NCBI RefSeq assembly: GCF_009651005.1
Contig: NZ_WHVW01000013.1
Location: 1-64,000, forward strand
Length of the DNA stretch: 64,000 nt
DNA from: Sporosarcina obsidiansis
GTDB lineage: Bacteria > Bacillota > Bacilli > Bacillales_A > Planococcaceae
Reading direction: 5' to 3'
Shown: one piece after another, positions 22,290 to 30,459 of the stretch
How positions within the stretch are numbered: the first letter of the stretch is position 1
Layout of the letters: the number at the start of each line of letters is the position of its first letter
Made by a program: the position numbers and the translations under genes
The notes under the pieces: model-generated
Database searches by the model: none
Told to the model about the DNA's origin: nothing
What the model saw: only the letters and a program-made list of their open reading frames with translations

Positions 22290-23324
22290 TTAGTCACGAG
22301 TAATTTTTTGAAGTCGATTTGTTTGTTGCAATTCATTTGGATTCTGAACACCCACTGCAAACATGGCCATTCGTAATTCAAGTTCTCTAACTTCCATTGT
22401 TTGTATAATACTTTCCACTGAAAAAGTTGCTTCCTTTAAAATGGATCTTCCGAATCCTGCGAAATCTGCGCCTAAAGCGATACACTTTGCTGCATCTACT
22501 CCGGTATGTAGACCTCCGCTTGCTATCAGTAGTTTTTCATCGGCAATAGGTGCAATATCTTCAACGGACCTAGCTGTTGGAATACCCCATTCACTGAAAG
22601 CGGCTGCTGCTCTTTGTTTGATTGGATCCGTGCGGAATTTTTCCACTTGGCTCCAGGACGTACCCCCTGCACCTGCGACATCAATAAACGAAATACCGAC
22701 ATCGAGCAGTTGTCTAGCTATCGACGGATCAATTCCCCATCCAACTTCTTTAATACCGACTGGAATGCATAAAGCCGCACATAGATTCTCGATTTTTGGT
22801 AGTAAACTGCTAAAATTCGTATTGCCTTCAGGCTGAATAACTTCCTGGAGGCTATTCAGATGTAGTACCAGTGCATCTGCATCTGTATACTCGATAATCT
22901 GACGGCATTCCGTTACAGAAAAGCCGTAATTCAACTGAACCGCGCCCAAGTTCGCAATAATTGGGATCGTAGGCGCATACTTTCTGAGATCAAAAGATTG
23001 CCTGTAGGCCTCACTTTCGATTAACGCACGTGTCGATCCGAGAGCAAGTGCCCAGCCTCTTTGCTCTGCAGCAGTTGCTAAGTTTCGGTTGATGGTTTCG
23101 GCGAAGTTAGCGCCACCTGTCATTGAACTAATTAAAAATGGAGCCTTACATTCTTTCGAGAAAAATGTTTGATCTATTTGTATATCAGAAAACGCTAATT
23201 CAGGTAATGCGTTATGTATAAAATGAAACTGTTCCAGGCCGGTGGTGATTTCATTTCCTGTGACGTGTTCTTCCAGGACAATCTGGATATGTTCTGCTTT
23301 TCGCTTGTTCAATTGCTTGCTCAC
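22290..23324 (-). CDS. fni: Isopentenyl-diphosphate delta-isomerase, type 2
   Basis: FMN- and NADPH-dependent enzyme interconverting isopentenyl and dimethylallyl diphosphate. The 344-residue TIM-barrel protein shows RKAEHI at the N-terminus, the flavin loop SSMTGG, LHLNSLQEVIQPEGN, KEVGWGI, DVAGAGGTSW and SGGLHTGVDAAKC. The GTG start at 23324 is preceded by AAGAGGGG. It appears to be the isomerase for the MEP or mevalonate product pool in this cell; which pathway cannot be seen here. Confidence 0.95.
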   Translation of the reverse strand: MSKQLNKRKAEHIQIVLEEHVTGNEITTGLEQFHFIHNALPELAFSDIQIDQTFFSKECKAPFLISSMTGGANFAETINRNLATAAEQRGWALALGSTRALIESEAYRQSFDLRKYAPTIPIIANLGAVQLNYGFSVTECRQIIEYTDADALVLHLNSLQEVIQPEGNTNFSSLLPKIENLCAALCIPVGIKEVGWGIDPSIARQLLDVGISFIDVAGAGGTSWSQVEKFRTDPIKQRAAAAFSEWGIPTARSVEDIAPIADEKLLIASGGLHTGVDAAKCIALGADFAGFGRSILKEATFSVESIIQTMEVRELELRMAMFAVGVQNPNELQQTNRLQKITRD

Positions 23325-23440
23325 AGTACTAGCCCCTCTTCAATGAATTAGTGGTTCCTTCTAGTATGGCGATATTCTTTTGTAAATACAAGCGATGTCT
23401 AAGGTAAGTTGGAACTGTCTCAATCAATATCAGTAAAAAT

Positions 23441-23470
23441 TAAAAAGCTCTGATTCATTAAATCGGAGCT
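23441..23470 (-). terminator. Terminator of the molybdate operon
   Basis: Arms AGCTCTGATT (23446-23455) and AATCGGAGCT (23461-23470), with a T run on the leftward reading, just past modC. Confidence 0.75.
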
Positions 23471-23490
23471 AAGTAGATTTCCACATTATG

Positions 23491-24159
23491 CTAGTACGCT
23501 GATACCAAATATTTTTTCCGCTCTTCACGTACAATATGACCTTTGTCCAAATAAATAATTCGGTCACCAAGTCTTTCTGCTTCGTCTAGATCATGGGTAA
23601 CGATGATAAAAGGAATTTGCCAAATTTCATGTAAGCGTAGTAACTCATCCTGGCATTGTTGTCGTGTCTCTTTATCAAGTGCTGACAAAGGCTCATCTAA
23701 CAATAAAACAGATGGCTGTGCAGCAAGTGCTCTAGCTAACCCGACACGTTGTTTTTCTCCACCTGAGATTTGGTGAGGAAATTTTTGCAGTAAGTGTTCA
23801 ATACCTAAGACGTGTAGGAGTTGCTGGATTGTTGCGACGCTCTCCTTCTGTTGCTTCTTTTTAACACCATACCAAATATTTTTTTCAACTGTCATATGAG
23901 GGAACAGCGCATAATCTTGAAATAAATATCCGATTTGGCGATCTCTTGCCGGTAAAGGCTTTTCGTCACTTTGGAAAAACACCCGATCCTTGGAAACAAT
24001 TGTCCCGCTATCCGGATGAACAAGTCCGGCAACGGTATTCAAAATTGTCGTTTTCCCTGAACCAGATGGACCAACTAATACGAGGATTTCCGCTTTCATC
24101 TCAAATTGAATGTCCATCTCATAATGTGCAAGCTGTTTAAGGAATTGTACGTTTAGCAT
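23491..24159 (-). CDS. modC: Molybdate ABC transporter ATP-binding protein
   Basis: A 222-residue ABC ATPase with Walker A GPSGSGKTT (30-38), Q-loop FQDYALFPHMTV, signature ISGGEKQR, Walker B VLLLDEPLSAL and the switch histidine in IVTHDLDEA. It drives ModAB import of molybdate. It is shorter than E. coli ModC and lacks the C-terminal TOBE (molybdate-sensing) domain. It is the last gene of modA-modB-modC. Confidence 0.85.
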   Translation of the reverse strand: MLNVQFLKQLAHYEMDIQFEMKAEILVLVGPSGSGKTTILNTVAGLVHPDSGTIVSKDRVFFQSDEKPLPARDRQIGYLFQDYALFPHMTVEKNIWYGVKKKQQKESVATIQQLLHVLGIEHLLQKFPHQISGGEKQRVGLARALAAQPSVLLLDEPLSALDKETRQQCQDELLRLHEIWQIPFIIVTHDLDEAERLGDRIIYLDKGHIVREERKKYLVSAY

Positions 24160-24177
24160 CTTTTTACCTCCCCATCA

Positions 24178-24861
24178 TCAAGTTCTAGTAAATCGACGAA
24201 TGTTGCGCTTGCTCCACCAGTTCACCCACAATATCAAACTGAAACCGAATGTTATAATGATGATGACCCAAAACGTCGCTTTTTCCATCTGACCTGATTC
24301 TACAGCAAAATAAATCGCCATTGGAATCGTGTCGGTTTTGCCTGGTATATAACCTGCTATCATTAATGTCGCTCCAAACTCACCAAGACCTCTGGCAAAT
24401 GACAAAACTAAGCCGGCCACTAAACCTGGCCATGCAAGTGGAAAAACCACCGACCAAAATACTCTCCATTCCGAAGCGCCCATCGTCCGTGCTGCATTCG
24501 ATAGACGTTCATCCAAACCTTCAAATGCAGCTGCAGCGCTTTGGTACATAAGAGGAAATGATACCACGATTGAGGCGATTACTGCGCCAATCCATGTAAA
24601 GACAATTTGTAAGTCGAACCATTCCAACAGCCAACTACCAATCCATCCTTTTTTACCAAATAAAATAAGAAGACCGAATCCTACGACGGTTGGTGGTAAG
24701 ACAAGTGGCAATAAAAATAAAGCTTCCAGTATACTCTTACCAAAAAAATCTCGTTTTGCTAGCAAATACGCTATGAACACGCCTGCTAGGAATACAATGA
24801 AGGTGGAGATGGCTGCCACTTTCAGCGATAATAACAAAGGTGAATAATCCATTTCGAGCAA
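24178..24861 (-). CDS. modB: Molybdate ABC transporter permease
   Basis: A 227-residue inner-membrane permease with five to six helices and the ABC-coupling loop (EAA motif) AARTMGASEWRVFWSVVFPLA. The TTG start at 24861 follows GGAGGAGAAGG; an ATG three codons inside is an alternative. It lies between modA and modC, with 18-20 base gaps. Confidence 0.88.
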   Translation of the reverse strand: MLEMDYSPLLLSLKVAAISTFIVFLAGVFIAYLLAKRDFFGKSILEALFLLPLVLPPTVVGFGLLILFGKKGWIGSWLLEWFDLQIVFTWIGAVIASIVVSFPLMYQSAAAAFEGLDERLSNAARTMGASEWRVFWSVVFPLAWPGLVAGLVLSFARGLGEFGATLMIAGYIPGKTDTIPMAIYFAVESGQMEKATFWVIIIITFGFSLILWVNWWSKRNIRRFTRT

Positions 24862-24881
24862 GCCTTCTCCTCCTCTTCTAC

Positions 24882-25700
24882 TTACTTAAATCCGAATTGC
24901 TGTAAGGCTTCTTTTCCTACGTCACTCGTTAAATAATCCAAAAACTGCTGTGCGGCTTCCTTGTGTTCAGAAGCTTCAACAACTGCTCCAGGATAGACGA
25001 TCGGTGCATGCCAATCAGGATTCGATTCAGCCAATACTTTTACGTCATTCGAAATAAAGGCATCACTAGAGTACACGACACCGTAATCCGCATTGCCCAT
25101 CTCTACATGTGTCAACACTTGACGTACATCTGAACCACGCACAAGCTTATCTTGCAAAGACTCCCATAAATTCAAGTGTTCAAACATTTCTTTTGTGTAG
25201 CGCCCTACTGGAACTGTTTCTGGCTCCCCTACTGCGAAATAGTCGATAGTAGACGGATCGATCTCTTCGAATGAAGTAATCGTACTATCTGACTCTTTAT
25301 TTGCGATCAGCACGAGTACATTTGACGTGAAATCTGCTCTAGAACCTTCCACAATAAGTCCTTTGTCTTCCATGTCGTTCATATCTTTGGAACTTGCCGA
25401 TAAGAAGACATCAGATGGTGCTCCATTCTCGATGTTCGTTGACAATTTACCAGAGCTGCCGAAATTATATGTCAGTGTAACGCCTTCATGTTGTTCCTCG
25501 TATGTAGCTTTCATATCTTCTAACGCGTCCGTTAAACTGGCTGCTGCAGAAATCAATAACTCTACTTCTTTTGCTGGTTGTTTGTCAGTTGCAGGTGAAT
25601 TTTTTACAGTCGAATCTACCTTTTCAGGCTCCTCATCTGCACAACCTACCAAAAGGACAGAAAGCATGACGAATAAAGCTAATAAGTAAAAACGCTTCAA
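24882..25700 (-). CDS. modA: Molybdate-binding lipoprotein
   Basis: A 272-residue substrate-binding lipoprotein. The signal ends in LLVGC, and the ModA pattern follows: LLISAAASLTDALEDM, TYNFGSSGKLSTNIENGAP, DVFLSAS and ADYGVVYSSDA. It binds molybdate or tungstate outside the membrane and passes it to ModB. TTG 25700 follows AGGAGGAAAT. The promoter region contains an ordered operator array shared with the divergent regulator. Confidence 0.92.
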   Translation of the reverse strand: MKRFYLLALFVMLSVLLVGCADEEPEKVDSTVKNSPATDKQPAKEVELLISAAASLTDALEDMKATYEEQHEGVTLTYNFGSSGKLSTNIENGAPSDVFLSASSKDMNDMEDKGLIVEGSRADFTSNVLVLIANKESDSTITSFEEIDPSTIDYFAVGEPETVPVGRYTKEMFEHLNLWESLQDKLVRGSDVRQVLTHVEMGNADYGVVYSSDAFISNDVKVLAESNPDWHAPIVYPGAVVEASEHKEAAQQFLDYLTSDVGKEALQQFGFK

Positions 25701-25725
25701 ATATATTTCCTCCTAATTTGTTTAG

Positions 25726-25765
25726 ATATAACTACATATAACTAGTTATGTTTAGTTATATGTAG
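25726..25765. promoter_or_regulatory. Operator array between modA and its regulator
   Basis: Two direct half-sites ATATAACTA at 25726-25734 and 25736-25744 are followed by inverted half-sites TAGTTAT at 25743-25749 and TAGTTATAT at 25753-25761. All are phased by 10 bases. The outer 12-base arms CTACATATAACT / AGTTATATGTAG (25732-25743 and 25754-25765) are a perfect inverted repeat. Position and symmetry fit a cooperative repressor site for the adjacent HTH protein. Confidence 0.72.
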
Positions 25766-25857
25766 AATTATCATAATATGCTTTTAGAAACTTGTCAATT
25801 TTGCATTTTTTATAGGAATGACGGAAGATAGATGTAAGTGTATGGGGGGTTAAATAA

Positions 25858-26814
25858 ATGAGCAATCCAGAAAGTAGTGTATCGTATACGACTGAAGAAA
25901 TTGCCCAATTACTGAAAGTTTCAAAACTGACGGTCTACGATCTCATTAAAAAAGGAGAAATACGCGCGTATCGTGTAGGACGCCAAATGCGAGTGGATGC
26001 AGTGGATTTGACGGCTTATAAAGAACGCCTGAAAAGCGGTGGTGACTTTCCACATCCACAACCTATAGAGAACGTCAATCCCGATCTACCTTCTAATCTA
26101 ACAAAAAAATCAACGGTCATTATAAGTGGGCAAGATTTGAGTTTAGATATTTTAGCAAGTTATATTGAGGACGCACAGATTGGCTATCGTCCCCTGCGTT
26201 CTTTTGCAGGCAGTCTCAATAGCTTGGTCAAAATGTATCAAGGAGAGGCCGATATCGTCAGTACACATCTGTTTGATGGAGAAACGGGACAGTATAATTT
26301 ACCGTATGTTACGCGTTTGCTAACAGGTCGTTCGTATCTAGTCGTTAATTTATTAGGTAGAATGGCTGGATTATATGTACAAAAAGGCAATCCGAAACAG
26401 ATAAGTACCTGGTCGGATTTGAAACAATCAGGCATCCGCTTGATCAACCGTGAGAAAGGTTCAGGCGCGCGTGTTTTGCTAGATGAGCAGTTGAGGCTAG
26501 CTAATATTGTCGCTCCGTCAATAGAAGGTTACGAGGACGAGGAGTTAAATCATATGGCAGTAGCTGCACGTATTGCTTCAGGACAAGCGGACGTAGGAGT
26601 GGGAATAGAAAAAACGGCACATCTCATGAATGTCGATTTTATTCCATTAATTCAAGAACAGTACGATGTGGTGCTTTTGAAAACTGATGACAATGAAAAT
26701 CTTCGGGATATGATCCTTGAAACGTTGAATTCCATAAGTTTTCAGGACAAAATCCGTGCAATTGGTGGCTATGATTTATCTAAAACTGGCACAATTATAT
26801 ACGAAACTCCATGA
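25858..26814 (+). CDS. HTH / periplasmic-binding-like transcriptional regulator (YvgK-like)
   Basis: A 318-residue protein. An excisionase-type HTH (about residues 10-60: YTTEEIAQLLKVSKLTVYDL, KKGEIRAYRVGRQMRV) is joined to a PBP-like ligand domain (about 85-310) with REKGSGARVLLDEQL and SGQADVGVGIE. The same arrangement beside molybdate transport genes is known from B. subtilis yvgK-yvgL-yvgM. It probably senses molybdate (or tungstate) and controls modABC. Ribosome site GGGGGG precedes ATG 25858. Confidence 0.88.
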   Translation: MSNPESSVSYTTEEIAQLLKVSKLTVYDLIKKGEIRAYRVGRQMRVDAVDLTAYKERLKSGGDFPHPQPIENVNPDLPSNLTKKSTVIISGQDLSLDILASYIEDAQIGYRPLRSFAGSLNSLVKMYQGEADIVSTHLFDGETGQYNLPYVTRLLTGRSYLVVNLLGRMAGLYVQKGNPKQISTWSDLKQSGIRLINREKGSGARVLLDEQLRLANIVAPSIEGYEDEELNHMAVAARIASGQADVGVGIEKTAHLMNVDFIPLIQEQYDVVLLKTDDNENLRDMILETLNSISFQDKIRAIGGYDLSKTGTIIYETP

Positions 26815-26821
26815 AATAGAA

Positions 26822-26850
26822 AACCCGCTGACAATGTCGGCGGGTTATTC
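26822..26850. terminator. Convergent terminator
   Basis: Arms AACCCGC and GCGGGTT with an inner GACA/TGTC, between the regulator gene and the AI-2E family gene; it overlaps the latter's last codons. Confidence 0.7.
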
Positions 26851-28074
26851 TATGTGATTTACATCTTCCGTAGTTTCATAATACATCTCTTCCTCCGTTT
26901 CAAAACGGTTGTAGCGAAGAGTAAATAGATAAAAGACATGCGTGGCGACGACTTTCAGCAATGCGTATGAAGGTATCCCTAAAATCACACCAGCTACACC
27001 GAATAATGAGCCGGCAGTTAGCAACACAAAGATAATCGTGATCGGATGAATATGTAGTGATTTCCCCATGATTTGCGGAGATATGAATTTTCCTTCTATC
27101 ACTTGAACAATCGTCCAGACAATTGCTAGCTTCACAAGCATGAAAGGAGAAGTCACAATCGCGATAATGACTGCGGGTGTGATCGCGATGACAGGTCCTA
27201 GATAAGGCACAATGCTAGTAAACATCGCCAGCACACCGAGCAACAATGCGTATTTCATGTCTATAATAAGAAATCCTATTGATACCATGATGCCGATTGC
27301 GATGGCTACTAAAATTTGCCCTTGGATATACGCACTAATCTGTCTGTCCGCATCCCTGAAAATAATCATAGCATCGTCACGCAAACGAGGCGGTAGCATA
27401 CGCAAAATCATTTGTGGTAGCTTTTCGCCGTCTTTCAGTAAATAAAACAAAATGAGTGGTACCGTAATCAAGCTTAAAATGATCCCTGTTAATGCAGAAA
27501 TGAACGAGGTGACACCAGAAGCAATTCCCCCGAGTGTTTCTGTGAAAAACTTTCCAATACTTTCAAAACCCGAATCCAAGAACGTATTGACATTGAAATT
27601 AAATCCTTCATATACGGGGGAAAATACGGAATTTCTCAAAAATTGATCCATATCCAAAATAAGTTGTTTGAAATAGGATGGAAATTCATCGAATAAATTG
27701 ATTGTCTGTACACGCAAGAAGGGTAACACTAAGAAAATAACTAATGTTAGTAATCCGGCGGCTGCTAAAAATAACACTAAAATTCCATACACACGCGGAA
27801 TGCGTACACGAACTTCCAAAAAACGAAGTATAGGTCTCATTAAATAGTATAAAATCGTTGCCAGAACAACCGGCAACACAACGGTAGAGAAAAACACTCG
27901 AATTGGATAAAAAATGAATGAAACTTGAGTGAAAATGAAGATGATCAATCCAATAAGCAATAGGCAAAGAAGTACAAACAGTGTAGATTGACCACCAAGA
28001 AATCCGACGATCGGTGATGCTGAACGAATAGACCAAAAATCCTTTAAAGAATTCTTTTTTGGTGGCTGTCTCAA
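26845..28074 (-). CDS. AI-2E family transporter (membrane permease)
   Basis: A protein of about 409 residues with seven to eight membrane helices and the family features: a large central extracytoplasmic segment, then YLLKDGEKLP, IQGQILVAIAIGI and the C-terminal PYLGPVIAITPAVII. Members include autoinducer-2 exporters and Na+/H+ antiporters; the substrate cannot be told. GGAGGG lies upstream of both TTG 28074 and TTG 28092; the spacing favours 28074. The LCP gene lies just upstream in the same direction (26-base gap). Confidence 0.85.
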   Translation of the reverse strand: MRQPPKKNSLKDFWSIRSASPIVGFLGGQSTLFVLLCLLLIGLIIFIFTQVSFIFYPIRVFFSTVVLPVVLATILYYLMRPILRFLEVRVRIPRVYGILVLFLAAAGLLTLVIFLVLPFLRVQTINLFDEFPSYFKQLILDMDQFLRNSVFSPVYEGFNFNVNTFLDSGFESIGKFFTETLGGIASGVTSFISALTGIILSLITVPLILFYLLKDGEKLPQMILRMLPPRLRDDAMIIFRDADRQISAYIQGQILVAIAIGIMVSIGFLIIDMKYALLLGVLAMFTSIVPYLGPVIAITPAVIIAIVTSPFMLVKLAIVWTIVQVIEGKFISPQIMGKSLHIHPITIIFVLLTAGSLFGVAGVILGIPSYALLKVVATHVFYLFTLRYNRFETEEEMYYETTEDVNHIE

Positions 28075-28100
28075 AATCTCATTTCCCTCCAATCAGTACG

Positions 28101-29057
28101 TCATTGAGATGCTAAAAAGGAACGAATCGCTTCCCTATTTTTCTCTAAGTCCACTTCAATAACGGACCCTGCATGTCGATAAGAAGTGAATGAATAACTA
28201 TCCTCTACAGGGATTCTCAACGTCTCAAGATCCAGCTTTCGCTTTGCCATAACCGTCAAGACTTTTGTCAACTCGTCTTTTGAGGTTAGATCCGTTTGTA
28301 CAAAGTTCTGGAGTGCACCAGCCACTTTTGGAGCTTGCAAAATAGTAGGCAAACTAAAAAGTTCGTTCTTTACGGCTTGTATCACTTCCTGCTGTCTAGC
28401 TACTCGACCAAAGTCTCCTTCAGTATCTGCGCGGAATCTTGCATATCCCAACAGTTCTTTGCCGTTCAGTCGCTGAGTTCCGGGTGTTAACGTTACGCCT
28501 ATCTTTTCAGACATTTCTTTCTTTACGTCTATTTCTAATCCTTTAGGGAACGTGATATCCATAATAGACTCGAAATTGTCAAAATCCACTACTGCATAAT
28601 GATGAATCGGGATATTGAACATTCCTGTAATAGTTTCTTTAGCGGTTTGCACGCCTCCCAGATAGTAAGCAGTATTCAATTTGTATGATTGATACCCCGG
28701 AATTTGGGCATATATATCTCTCATAAACGAGATCAGACGCGCAGTTCCCGCAGTTTGATCCCAAGAAAGCACCATCATCGTATCGGTTCGGTATTTTCCA
28801 GATCCATCATTATCAATTCCAAGCAGCAAATAATTCTCTGTTGTGGGATCTTGAGGATCTAGTAGATCACCTTGAAAGTCTCCAGGGTCAATTACGTTGC
28901 CAGCTGTCATTGCTTTTCCTTGCTTGTATTGCACATAAGAATACCCCGAAATTGCAATGAAGAATAGCAATAGGAACGCAAAAATAACCCTGCCGATCCG
29001 GAGTTTGCGCTTCTTTCTTCTGCGACGCGGCAGCTGTTCTTCCAAGTGTTCATCCAT
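28101..29057 (-). CDS. LytR-CpsA-Psr family wall polymer ligase
   Basis: A 318-residue membrane-anchored protein: basic cytoplasmic N-terminus (RRRRKKRK), one helix (about 23-43) and an extracellular LCP domain with the phosphate/arginine motifs RTDTMMVLSW, SFMRDIYAQIPG, KLNTAYYLGG and LGYARFRADTEGDFGRVARQQ. LCP proteins attach teichoic acid-like polymers to peptidoglycan. The paralogue (TagT/U/V) cannot be told. Ribosome site GGAGGAATG precedes ATG 29057. Confidence 0.92.
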   Translation of the reverse strand: MDEHLEEQLPRRRRKKRKLRIGRVIFAFLLLFFIAISGYSYVQYKQGKAMTAGNVIDPGDFQGDLLDPQDPTTENYLLLGIDNDGSGKYRTDTMMVLSWDQTAGTARLISFMRDIYAQIPGYQSYKLNTAYYLGGVQTAKETITGMFNIPIHHYAVVDFDNFESIMDITFPKGLEIDVKKEMSEKIGVTLTPGTQRLNGKELLGYARFRADTEGDFGRVARQQEVIQAVKNELFSLPTILQAPKVAGALQNFVQTDLTSKDELTKVLTVMAKRKLDLETLRIPVEDSYSFTSYRHAGSVIEVDLEKNREAIRSFLASQ

Positions 29058-29133
29058 TTGGCTTTCATTCCTCCATTATCCCATTAGTTCTGTAATAAAG
29101 ACGTTTTTGTCTACTACGGGTTGCGTCTCGTAT

Positions 29134-30312
29134 TTACGCTTTACGAGTAGATTTTCCGATTCGTAAGGCTAGTACTAGCATAGCCACAAATAAAAGGAGA
29201 AATACGAATAAGGTAACTTGATGATTTGCTGTGTAATCATATAGCATCGCAATGAACAAAGGGAGAATTCCACCCATAATAAACCCGCCTGTCTGCATCA
29301 TCGCGGTCCATGTATTGGTTTCTTCTGCTGTGTCGGTGGCATCCATCGGCATTAGTAACGCGATCGGAAATAGCCCTCCTAAAGGAAAACCCATTAATAA
29401 AACGCCAACAGCAAACAGAATAGGCTGTGCTGTCCACATAAAAGCAATTGACAACATACCGATGAGTAAGATTCCTACTAGTGCAGGTGTTCTAGAAGCG
29501 AAGCGCTGTAAGAGTATCGGAAAGCCAATATTCATAACGATTTGAACGATTGTCATCATACTGAGTAATGTCCCCGCATGTAAGAGTGTCATGCCGTTTG
29601 TAACAGCGATTGGCACGAGCCAAGTTAAAATAGAAAAGAACAATGCCGATTGCAAACCAAAAAATAATAGAAAACTCCAGGCAGTTCTGCTTCGCCATGG
29701 GTTCTCCCCTTTTTTTATTGCTAGTTCGGTCGCTTGTTTCACTTCTAGTGGATGAGATGCAGTAATTTTCCAAGCAATGATTCCCACAATGGCAAGTACG
29801 GACCAAATGGCTAATGCAAATGCATACGATGAATCCGAAGCTTCATAAAACACAGCAGTTAATCCGGTACTCAATGTAGCTCCCATGCCCATACCAAAAG
29901 AATAGATTCCTACAACCACAGCCACGTGATGCGGGAAATATTGTTTAATCAATGCGGAAAGTAACGGTCCAATTACTGCAATCGCAATCCCGACGCCTAG
30001 CGCTGTAAGTAAAAGGTAAGTAAACGATGAGACTACGAATCGAAGTCCCGTTGCGATCGCCAGTACGAGCAGCATCAAGTACATCGTTTTGTGCAGACCG
30101 ATAGATTGATTTAGAATTGGGGCCAGCATAGCGAACACTCCCATACAAATGACAGGGATAACAGTTAACAAACTGACTTGCGTGTTGGACAAGGCTAAAT
30201 CTTCCCGAACAATATCCAGCATGGGTCCTATAGACGTTATCGCCGGACGTAAATTCAGCGCTACGATAAATATAGCGAGAAGCAAAATGAATTGTGATGT
30301 TTTTGAGCGCAA
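29134..30312 (-). CDS. MFS transporter, CynX/NimT type
   Basis: A 12-helix transporter of about 392 residues, with FIVALNLRPAITSIGPMLD, typical of the cyanate/2-nitroimidazole (CynX/NimT, YycB) group. The substrate is unknown; some members are drug exporters. I start at TTG 30312 because AAAAGGAG lies 8 bases before it and the following LRSKTSQFILLL is the natural N-terminus; extension to 30381 adds a non-typical basic stretch. Confidence 0.85.
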   Translation of the reverse strand: MRSKTSQFILLLAIFIVALNLRPAITSIGPMLDIVREDLALSNTQVSLLTVIPVICMGVFAMLAPILNQSIGLHKTMYLMLLVLAIATGLRFVVSSFTYLLLTALGVGIAIAVIGPLLSALIKQYFPHHVAVVVGIYSFGMGMGATLSTGLTAVFYEASDSSYAFALAIWSVLAIVGIIAWKITASHPLEVKQATELAIKKGENPWRSRTAWSFLLFFGLQSALFFSILTWLVPIAVTNGMTLLHAGTLLSMMTIVQIVMNIGFPILLQRFASRTPALVGILLIGMLSIAFMWTAQPILFAVGVLLMGFPLGGLFPIALLMPMDATDTAEETNTWTAMMQTGGFIMGGILPLFIAMLYDYTANHQVTLFVFLLLFVAMLVLALRIGKSTRKA

Positions 30313-30459
30313 TGAAAGAACTCCTTTTCCGTAAATCCAGCGATTATTTCTCTCGCCTCTTATCGTAAACCGAAAATGCAATCAGTACCAGTCCAAACAT
30401 TCCATTCCAACGTTTTTTCATGTATAATAGGAGCATTGTGAATTTAGGAGGATTTAATT

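Noticed and set aside
25732..25765. Perfect inverted repeat upstream of modA as a terminator
   Set aside because: It is AT-rich, has no T run, lies between divergent genes, and contains phased half-sites, so an operator is more likely.
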